A DNA stretch of 11,282 nt from Alphaproteobacteria bacterium. GTDB taxonomy: Bacteria > Pseudomonadota > Alphaproteobacteria > RS24. The position numbers and the translations under genes are program-made. The stretch lies in NCBI GenBank assembly GCA_009920875.1, contig RFZE01000038.1, forward strand, positions 1 through 11,282. Reading direction: 5' to 3'. The first letter of the stretch is position 1; every line of letters begins with the position of its first letter. Shown here piece after piece: positions 6,202 through 11,282 of the stretch. The notes beneath the pieces are model-generated. The model was not told the DNA's origin. It did no database searches and saw nothing but the letters and a program-made list of their open reading frames with translations.

Positions 6202-7491
6202 ATGTCTGATATGAAAACCGAAACCTTATTGCTGCATGCCGGATGGCGCGCTGATGAAACCACCGGCTCTGTGGCCGTGCCGATTCATCAAACAACCAGC
6301 TATCAATTCAACAATACGGAACACGCGTCTAGCCTTTTTGCCCTTTCAGAGCTCGGAAATATTTACACCCGCATAATGAACCCGACCAATGATGTGTTGG
6401 AACAGCGCATTACGGCTCTTGAGGGTGGCGCAGCGGCGCTGGCAGTATCTTCAGGACAAACCGCATCGACCATGGCCATTCAAAATATTGCGCGCGCCGG
6501 TGACAATGTCGTGTCATCGACCAATCTTTACGGTGGCACATGGAATTTGTTTGCCAACACGATGAAAGATATGGGCATTGAAGTGCGCTTCGTCGATCCT
6601 GATGACCCGCAAAACTTCGCCAATGCGATTGATGACAAAACGCGCGCATTTTATGCCGAAACCCTGCCCAATCCGAAATTGGAAGTGTTTCCGATTAAAG
6701 AAGTCGCCGATATTGGCCGCGCGCACGGCATTCCGTTGATTATGGATAATACGGCGGCGCCGATATTGTGCCGTCCGTTCGACCATGGCGCAGCGGTTAT
6801 CGTTTATTCGGCAACCAAATATATTGGCGGTCACGGCACCTCCATCGGTGGCCTGATTGTCGATGGCGGTAATTTTGACTGGGAAGGCGCCGGTGTTGAG
6901 CGTCAGCCGCTGCTCAACTCACCCGACCCGTCTTATCATGGTGCGGTTTGGACCGAAGCAGTGAAGCCGCTTGGCCCGATTGCCTATATTCTGAAAGCGC
7001 GCACGACATTGCTGCGCGATTTGGGCGGTGCCATGTCGCCGATGAATGCGTTTCAATTCTTACAAGGGATGGAAACTTTAGCGCTTCGTATGCGCGCCCA
7101 TTGCGATAATGCAACGGCGATTGCCGCTTGGCTGTCAGAGCAAAAAGGCGTGACCAAGGTCATTCACCCATCATTGATGGACGGCCAAGCCAAAAAACGC
7201 GCCGATGCCGTGATGAATGGCGGCTATGGCGCATTGATGGGATTTGAATTGGAAGGCGGCGTCGAAGCCGGCAAGAAATTCATTGATAATCTGCAATTGC
7301 TCTATCACGTCGCCAATATTGGTGATGCACGCTCATTGGCCATTCATCCGGCCAGCACGACGCATAGTCAATTATCGGCAGAAGAACAGCTCGCATCGGG
7401 CGTAACCCCCGGTTATGTGCGGCTTTCCATTGGCATTGAGCATGTTGACGACATTATCGGCGACATTGAGCAAGCGTTGAAACCAATGTAA
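6202..7491 (+). CDS. metY: O-acetylhomoserine sulfhydrylase (O-acetylhomoserine aminocarboxypropyltransferase)
   Basis: A 429-residue PLP enzyme of the Cys/Met metabolism family that makes homocysteine from O-acetylhomoserine and sulfide, so it joins sulfur assimilation to methionine synthesis. Signature points: YTRIMNPTND at 55–64 (Tyr55 and Arg57 contact PLP phosphate from the neighbouring subunit), SSGQTA at 83–88, MDNTAAP with PLP-ring Asp182, and SATKYIGGHGTS with Schiff-base Lys206. The length and the segment after Lys206 (VDGGNFDWEG, then DPSYHG) are those of MetY rather than the shorter MetB or O-succinylhomoserine MetZ, though acyl-group preference cannot be proved from sequence. It has its own candidate promoter and a perfect ribosome binding site. 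No terminator follows, so some read-through into the four-gene set downstream is possible. Confidence 0.94.
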   Translation: MSDMKTETLLLHAGWRADETTGSVAVPIHQTTSYQFNNTEHASSLFALSELGNIYTRIMNPTNDVLEQRITALEGGAAALAVSSGQTASTMAIQNIARAGDNVVSSTNLYGGTWNLFANTMKDMGIEVRFVDPDDPQNFANAIDDKTRAFYAETLPNPKLEVFPIKEVADIGRAHGIPLIMDNTAAPILCRPFDHGAAVIVYSATKYIGGHGTSIGGLIVDGGNFDWEGAGVERQPLLNSPDPSYHGAVWTEAVKPLGPIAYILKARTTLLRDLGGAMSPMNAFQFLQGMETLALRMRAHCDNATAIAAWLSEQKGVTKVIHPSLMDGQAKKRADAVMNGGYGALMGFELEGGVEAGKKFIDNLQLLYHVANIGDARSLAIHPASTTHSQLSAEEQLASGVTPGYVRLSIGIEHVDDIIGDIEQALKPM

Positions 7492-7509
7492 GTGAAGCTA
7501 TTTCACGTA

Positions 7510-7538
7510 TTGCTCTGCAACCGCAAAACTGCTAGCTT
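7510..7538 (+). promoter_or_regulatory. Candidate promoter giving a leaderless transcript for the small membrane protein
   Basis: The 53-base gap after metY contains TTGCTC (7510–7515), a 17-base spacer and TAGCTT (7533–7538). A start about seven bases beyond the −10 would fall on or next to the A of the ATG at 7545. No Shine-Dalgarno sequence precedes that ATG, which fits leaderless translation. The only other structure in the gap is a five-base-pair GTGAA/TTCAC repeat (7492–7506), too weak to call a terminator. Confidence 0.3.
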
Positions 7539-7544
7539 TTCGGC

Positions 7545-7751
7545 ATGGAGATTGTTGCAAGAATACTAAAATTGATGCCGGTTTGGTTTGGTATTGGCTT
7601 TTTGGGGCCGGTGCTGGCTGAACTGTATTTACGCACGCCATTGCATAGTCTGGTGCCTATCCAAGCGACATCCGGCCAGATTTACACCGCCTGCATGATT
7701 TTCGGCGGCTTATACGGCGTTTTCGCTCTGCGATTTGGGAGATGGATATGA
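7545..7751 (+). CDS. Small two-helix membrane protein of unknown function
   Basis: I do not recognise this 68-residue protein. It has two hydrophobic stretches, about residues 10–29 (MPVWFGIGFLGPVLAELYL region) and 46–62 (YTACMIFGGLYGVFALR), separated by a short polar loop, and a basic end (RFGRWI), so it is probably a small inner-membrane protein. A TAG lies four codons upstream in frame; the ATG at 7545 is the first start after it, and a second ATG at 7575 would cut into the first helix. There is no ribosome binding site. Its TGA overlaps the start of the desaturase gene as ATGA, a strong sign that it is real and translated with it. It could be an accessory subunit or anchor for the desaturase (inference from position only). 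Confidence 0.7.
   Translation: MEIVARILKLMPVWFGIGFLGPVLAELYLRTPLHSLVPIQATSGQIYTACMIFGGLYGVFALRFGRWI
7737..7741 (+). promoter_or_regulatory. Desaturase ribosome binding site that decides the start
   Basis: GGGAG lies directly against an ATG at 7742 but six bases before the ATG at 7748. The second spacing is functional and gives the classic ATGA overlap with the upstream gene, so 7748 is preferred. Confidence 0.65.
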
Positions 7752-8653
7752 GCAAAACAATAGCGGATTATGATGTCAGCGGGCTCAGCGACGCCGAACT
7801 AACGAAAATGGAACGCGAGATTGCCCGCAAATATATGGGCAAGCTCTCCATACCGATGGTTTTATGGCCGATTTTGAATGTAAGCTGTTGGCTGGCGCTT
7901 TGGCCGTTGGTCTTTACCGGCACGATACCGCTTTGGCTCGGCTTTATCATTGCGACCGTCAACATCACCCTGTCTTATTTGCCGAGCCATGAGGCGCAGC
8001 ACGATATTTATGCCCGTCCTGGTGATAAATTGCGCTGGCTTAATGAGGCAATCGGCCATTTATCGCTTATTCCGCTGGCTTATGGCTATCGCATTTTACG
8101 GCTGACCCATTTGGAGCATCACAAGCATACCAATACGCCGGAATTGGACCCTGATCATATTTTCAATGAAGGTAAGAATCTCTGGCAGACCATCAGACTC
8201 AATATCGATTCATTTCAGCCGAATTCAAAAGGCAGCGAGTCTTATGCTGCCTGCCTTGAGCGTCTTGGCACGCCTGAAGCCAAACGCGCTTATATTGAGC
8301 AAATTGCCATTTTGCTGACGCATATGGCCATATTGTTCACCTGTGCCGCTTGTGGTTTTGGGTTGGAAGCCCTGCTTTTGTGGTGGTTGCCGCTGAAATT
8401 GGCAAGTATTTACATTCGCGTTTACTTGTCATGGCTGCCGCATTATCCGGGTGATGAGACAGGCCGTTATAAAGACACGCGGGGCTTTAAAAGCTGGCTT
8501 GGCGTGTGGAGCTCACTGGCCATGACAGCGCATATTGTGCACCATTTGCATCCACGCATCCCGCTCGATAAAACCCCTGCCGCTTTGCGTGAGCTTTATC
8601 CGATTTTGGAAGCGCGCAAATGCGATTTATTGGACCGCGAACACGCGCACTGA
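7748..8653 (+). CDS. Membrane fatty acid desaturase-superfamily protein (di-iron, histidine-box)
   Basis: A 301-residue integral membrane oxidase or desaturase. The three histidine boxes that bind the di-iron centre are present: HEAQH at 81–85, HLEHH at 121–125 followed by His127, and HIVHH at 262–266 followed by His268. His232 (WLPHYPG) is another possible ligand. Hydrophobic segments lie at about 36–58, 61–80, 104–116, 184–204 and 205–230. Family members add double bonds or hydroxyl groups to fatty acyl chains, carotenoids or sterols using O2 and electrons from ferredoxin or cytochrome b5-type donors. The HLEHHKHTN…DPDH arrangement is also seen in carotenoid hydroxylase-like members, so the substrate stays open. 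Length is normal for short bacterial members. It is coupled to the small membrane protein before it and followed after 71 bases by the P450, suggesting a shared lipid-like substrate. Confidence 0.88.
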   Translation: MSKTIADYDVSGLSDAELTKMEREIARKYMGKLSIPMVLWPILNVSCWLALWPLVFTGTIPLWLGFIIATVNITLSYLPSHEAQHDIYARPGDKLRWLNEAIGHLSLIPLAYGYRILRLTHLEHHKHTNTPELDPDHIFNEGKNLWQTIRLNIDSFQPNSKGSESYAACLERLGTPEAKRAYIEQIAILLTHMAILFTCAACGFGLEALLLWWLPLKLASIYIRVYLSWLPHYPGDETGRYKDTRGFKSWLGVWSSLAMTAHIVHHLHPRIPLDKTPAALRELYPILEARKCDLLDREHAH

Positions 8654-8666
8654 TTTTATCCTCTGA

Positions 8667-8680
8667 CGGCTTGCAAGCCG
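8667..8680. promoter_or_regulatory. Perfect 14-base palindrome in the desaturase–P450 gap; possible operator
   Basis: CGGCTTGCAAGCCG is its own reverse complement. It begins 14 bases after the desaturase stop. It lies mostly between a weak −35-like CTGACG (8663–8668) and a −10-like TAAATA (8685–8690) spaced 16 bases apart, so it could be an operator inside a P450 promoter. No T-run follows, so it is not a standard terminator. The palindrome is certain; the promoter is weak. Confidence 0.4.
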
Positions 8681-8692
8681 CCCCTAAATAAG

Positions 8693-8719
8693 CCAAGCTT
8701 AAAAAAAAAGCTTGGGAGG
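8693..8719 (+). promoter_or_regulatory. Hairpin with an all-A loop abutting the P450 ribosome binding site
   Basis: CCAAGCTT (8693–8700) and AAGCTTGG (8708–8715) pair perfectly over eight bases around a seven-A loop, inside a run of nine A (8701–8709). The 3' arm overlaps the first base of the ribosome binding site GGAGG (8715–8719), which is five bases before the P450 ATG. In the mRNA the hairpin would sit against the site and could modulate translation. The structure is seen; the role is inference. Confidence 0.5.
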
Positions 8720-8724
8720 GCGAT

Positions 8725-9972
8725 ATGAGCGCAGCTGACGATATTTCACAAATCACGACTGACGGCTACGATATGGCGCGGCCGGAACTTTATGCCAGCG
8801 AAGATGTGCTGAAAACGTTCAAGATTTTGCGGCAAGAAGACCCGATTCACTACGCCGAAAACCAGCATTTCGGGCCGATGTGGCATGTCACGCGCTACAA
8901 AGACTGCGTGGCTGTAGATACCGACCATAAACGCTTTTCTTCGTCTGATGTTTATGGCGGCATTCAAATTGATGACGCGGTTGTGCGCCCCCCTGTCGAA
9001 GGTGTCGAAATTTCCGCTTTTATTACCAAAGACCAGCCCCATCATGCGCCCATTCGCAAATCGGTGCAGCCCATTGCTTCACCGCCCGCATTGGACAGTT
9101 TTCGCGATTTGATTTGGCAGCGCACAGCCAATGTGTTGGATGCCCTTCCTGAAGGTGAAACGATTAATTGGGTTGACCATGTGTCGATTGAACTGACGAC
9201 GCAAATGCTGGCGACCCTTTTCGACTTCCCGTTTGAAGACCGTCATTTGCTGACTTTGTGGTCTGACATGACAACAGCGACCGAAGGCTCTGACCATTTC
9301 CCCGGTCAAGAGCAGCGCGTGCAACATCTCATGGATTGCCTCGAATATTTTACGACCCTGCGGGAAAAGCGCGCCAATGGCGCGCCCAGTTTCGACCTTG
9401 TTTCCATGATGGCGCGCGACCCTGCAACCAAAGATATGGACGCGATGAATTTCCTCGGCAATTTGCTGCTCCTGATTGTCGGCGGCAATGACACGACACG
9501 CAATTCCATGTCGGCCAGCATTAATGCGTGGAACCGCTTCCCCGATGAGTTTGCCAAATTACAAGCCGACCCGTCACTGATTGATAAAATGGTGGCCGAA
9601 GTCATTCGCTGGCAGACCCCACTATCGCATATGCGCCGCACCGCTTTGGAAGATGTGGAGATGCACGGAAAGACCATCAAAAAAGGCGATAAAGTCATTA
9701 TGTGGTATTATTCGGGCAATCACGATGAAGAGGTATTTGACGACCCGCGCATTGTTAAATTTGATCGCCCCAATGGAAACAATCATCTGTCTTTCGGTTT
9801 CGGTATTCACCGTTGCATGGGGCTGCGTGTCGCTGAATTGCAATTGCGTACTTTGTGGCAACAAATCCTCGAGAAGTTTGAAAAAATCGAATTGGTTGAA
9901 GAGCCGGTGCGCTTGAAATCGAACTTCGTTAACGGCTATACCGACGTGAAAGTTCAAGTCATCCGCCGTTAA
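8725..9972 (+). CDS. Cytochrome P450, CYP153-like (probable alkane/fatty acid terminal hydroxylase)
   Basis: A complete 415-residue soluble bacterial P450. Seen in order: C-helix region DQPHHAPIRK at 103–112, I-helix oxygen-binding GGNDTT at 253–258, the ExxR pair Glu292/Arg295 in EVIRWQTP, and the heme-binding loop FGFGIHRCMG with axial Cys364. The stretch from GGNDTTRNSMS through RWQTPLSHMRRTA, GDKVIMWYYSGNHDEEVF and HLSFGFGIHRC to SNFVNGY closely resembles the CYP153 family as I remember it; that family hydroxylates the terminal carbon of n-alkanes, fatty acids and similar chains. Family assignment is from recall and not checked by alignment. CYP153 enzymes need a ferredoxin and ferredoxin reductase; neither is in this window. 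It has no membrane anchor. It lies downstream of a desaturase and 12 bases before the fused oxidoreductase, so its product may be handled by that protein. Confidence 0.93.
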   Translation: MSAADDISQITTDGYDMARPELYASEDVLKTFKILRQEDPIHYAENQHFGPMWHVTRYKDCVAVDTDHKRFSSSDVYGGIQIDDAVVRPPVEGVEISAFITKDQPHHAPIRKSVQPIASPPALDSFRDLIWQRTANVLDALPEGETINWVDHVSIELTTQMLATLFDFPFEDRHLLTLWSDMTTATEGSDHFPGQEQRVQHLMDCLEYFTTLREKRANGAPSFDLVSMMARDPATKDMDAMNFLGNLLLLIVGGNDTTRNSMSASINAWNRFPDEFAKLQADPSLIDKMVAEVIRWQTPLSHMRRTALEDVEMHGKTIKKGDKVIMWYYSGNHDEEVFDDPRIVKFDRPNGNNHLSFGFGIHRCMGLRVAELQLRTLWQQILEKFEKIELVEEPVRLKSNFVNGYTDVKVQVIRR

Positions 9973-9973
9973 T

Positions 9974-9978
9974 AGGAG
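9974..9978 (+). promoter_or_regulatory. Ribosome binding site fixing a TTG start
   Basis: AGGAG begins one base after the P450 stop and stands six bases before TTG at 9985. The frame from that TTG reads straight into a Rossmann fold (DKIRWGILATGNIA), and there is no ATG until far inside the domain, so TTG is the start. Confidence 0.75.
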
Positions 9979-9984
9979 TTCGCA

Positions 9985-11282
9985 TTGTCCGATAAAATTC
10001 GCTGGGGCATTCTAGCCACCGGCAATATAGCCGCTCAATTCGCCGGTGATTTGAAGCACAGCCATAGCGGTGTTTTGGCCGCGGCTGCAAGCCGCGAATT
10101 GGCGAAAGCCGAAGCCTTTTGTGCCGAACATGGCGGTGAAGCTGTCACCTCCTACGACGCTCTGATTGCGCGCGATGATGTCGATGCGATTTACATCGCC
10201 ACGCCGCATGACAGCCATATTGAGTGGGCGCATAAATGCCTCGCTGCCGGCAAGCCGACCTTGTGCGAAAAACCGCTCGGCCTCAATCAAGGCGAAGTGC
10301 TTCACCTTTATGGCACGGCAGCGCGGCGCAATGTGCTGCTGGTTGAAGCGCTCATGTATCGCATGCATCCGCGCATGCATTTGGCCAAAAGCCTGATTGA
10401 TGACGGCGCGATTGGCAAAATTACCGGCTTTTCATCAAGCTTCGGTTTTGCCTTTCCCTTCACACCGGACCACCGGCTTTATAATATTGACCGCGCCGGT
10501 GGCGGGATTGTCGATATCGGCATTTACCCGCTCACTGCGGCGCGCTATTTCATCGGCGAACCCAATGGCTTGAGCGGCGAAGCGCGGCTGGCGCCATCGG
10601 GCGCTGACGCCGAAGCCAAGGCCGTGCTGGCCTATGACGGGTTTGAGGCGTATTTGCACTGCGCCATAGATACTGAGCTGGAATGGCACATTACCGTTGA
10701 GGGTGATAAGGGAACGCTGAAAATCAACCAGCCCTGGCATCCGGGGCCGCAAAATAATCATATCGTCATTACCGATAAGGACGGCAGCGAGACGGTTCAC
10801 GAGAGTGATGATATGCGTCCGCTTTATGCCGTTGAGGCCGATCATGTCGGCGATTTGATTGCCCGCAAGGCGCAAAGCTCAGACTTAGTCACGCCGGACT
10901 TTTCCATAAACACGGCCTATTGGCTCGACCGTTGGCGCGAAGCGGGAGGCGTGCGCTATGCCGCCGACACGCTGGGCGCGACGGGCTTTCATGGCGCGGC
11001 GCTGAAACATGGTGCCAATGGCAGCGTGCCGCATGTGACGCTGGACGGCCTCAATAAACCGATCTCAAAAATTGTGCTTGGCACGGACAACCAAATCGAT
11101 GCGCCGACCATGGCGGCGATGGCCGACGCATTTTTCGAAGGCGGCGGTAATTGCTTCGACACCGCCTTTATTTATTCCGATGGCCACTCTGAAGCCCTGC
11201 TCGGCGAATGGATCGCCGCGCGCGGCGTGCGCGATGAATTGGTGGTGCTGAGCAAAGGCGCGCACCCGCCGGAATGCGCGCC
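9985..11282 (+). CDS. Fusion of a Gfo/Idh/MocA-family oxidoreductase and an aldo/keto reductase; runs off the right edge
   Basis: The 432 codons visible form one uninterrupted frame to the window end. Residues 5–120 are an NAD(P)-binding Rossmann domain: GILATGNIA at 8–16, IATPHDSH at 71–78, and the EKP motif with catalytic Lys96. Residues 121–325 are the Gfo/Idh/MocA C-terminal domain, with GGGIVDIGIYPL at 172–183. After a linker (about 326–350), residues 351–432 begin a second enzyme, an aldo/keto reductase barrel: KPISKIVLGTD at 358–368, then Asp392 and Tyr397 in NCFDTAFIYSDG and Lys424 in VVLSKG, three of the four catalytic AKR residues. The fourth (His) and the rest of the barrel lie outside. 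Expected full length is about 650–700 residues. Both halves usually reduce carbonyls or oxidise alcohols on sugars or small molecules. The start is a TTG. It is probably cotranscribed with the P450. Substrate unknown. Confidence 0.88.
   Translation, partial: MSDKIRWGILATGNIAAQFAGDLKHSHSGVLAAAASRELAKAEAFCAEHGGEAVTSYDALIARDDVDAIYIATPHDSHIEWAHKCLAAGKPTLCEKPLGLNQGEVLHLYGTAARRNVLLVEALMYRMHPRMHLAKSLIDDGAIGKITGFSSSFGFAFPFTPDHRLYNIDRAGGGIVDIGIYPLTAARYFIGEPNGLSGEARLAPSGADAEAKAVLAYDGFEAYLHCAIDTELEWHITVEGDKGTLKINQPWHPGPQNNHIVITDKDGSETVHESDDMRPLYAVEADHVGDLIARKAQSSDLVTPDFSINTAYWLDRWREAGGVRYAADTLGATGFHGAALKHGANGSVPHVTLDGLNKPISKIVLGTDNQIDAPTMAAMADAFFEGGGNCFDTAFIYSDGHSEALLGEWIAARGVRDELVVLSKGAHPPECA

Noticed and set aside
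7492..7506. GTGAA/TTCAC hairpin after the metY stop as a terminator
   Set aside because: Only five base pairs, low GC, and no following T-run.
7742..7747. ATG at 7742 as the desaturase start
   Set aside because: The GGGAG site touches this ATG, leaving no spacing; the ATG at 7748 has six bases and forms the ATGA overlap.
1..11282. Mobile element, prophage, CRISPR array, toxin–antitoxin or defence system
   Set aside because: No transposase, integrase, direct-repeat array, tRNA target or defence domain was seen, and base composition is even across the window by eye.

Overview
The window looks like ordinary chromosome of an alphaproteobacterium. The evidence is the protein sequences, the guaB–(RsmB-type methyltransferase)–TPR–guaA cluster, a short Ppx/GppA phosphatase overlapping rlmE, and a MetY of the type common in that class. 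GC content appears slightly above 50% by eye. I cannot name the genus; a marine or environmental lineage is only a guess from the P450/desaturase gene set. There are no tRNAs, rRNAs, CRISPR arrays, insertion sequences or phage genes. Coding density is very high and no gap exceeds about 175 bases.

Left arm (1–6026, all minus strand). Read in the direction of transcription, the order is a Ppx/GppA-family phosphatase, rlmE (23S rRNA 2'-O-methyltransferase, overlapping the phosphatase gene), a 114-base gap, guaB (IMP dehydrogenase), an RsmB/NOP-type rRNA m5C methyltransferase whose GTG start shares a base with the guaB stop, a small secreted TPR protein, and guaA (GMP synthase), which runs off the left edge. 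guaB and guaA carry out the two steps from IMP to GMP. The genes between them concern rRNA modification and an envelope TPR protein. The Ppx/GppA enzyme acts on polyphosphate or pppGpp, so the arm combines guanine nucleotide supply with ribosome maturation.

Divergent promoter region (6027–6201). It separates the phosphatase/rlmE unit from metY. It holds candidate promoters in both directions, a perfect 19-base palindrome just upstream of the metY ribosome binding site, and a second small hairpin just upstream of the phosphatase ribosome binding site.

Right arm (6202–11282, all plus strand). metY (O-acetylhomoserine sulfhydrylase, sulfur assimilation into homocysteine) is followed by a tight four-gene set: a 68-residue two-helix membrane protein, a membrane fatty-acid-desaturase-superfamily enzyme (4-base ATGA overlap), a CYP153-like cytochrome P450, and a large oxidoreductase running off the right edge. 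The last gene encodes a Gfo/Idh/MocA dehydrogenase fused to an aldo/keto reductase. The 71-base gap before the P450 contains two further perfect inverted repeats, one of them abutting the P450 ribosome binding site. Together the four genes suggest oxidative modification (desaturation or hydroxylation) of an aliphatic or lipid-like substrate followed by NAD(P)-dependent redox chemistry. The substrate cannot be read from the sequence. This set and its control region are the most interesting part of the window. I saw nothing that is clearly a wholly new defence or mobile system.
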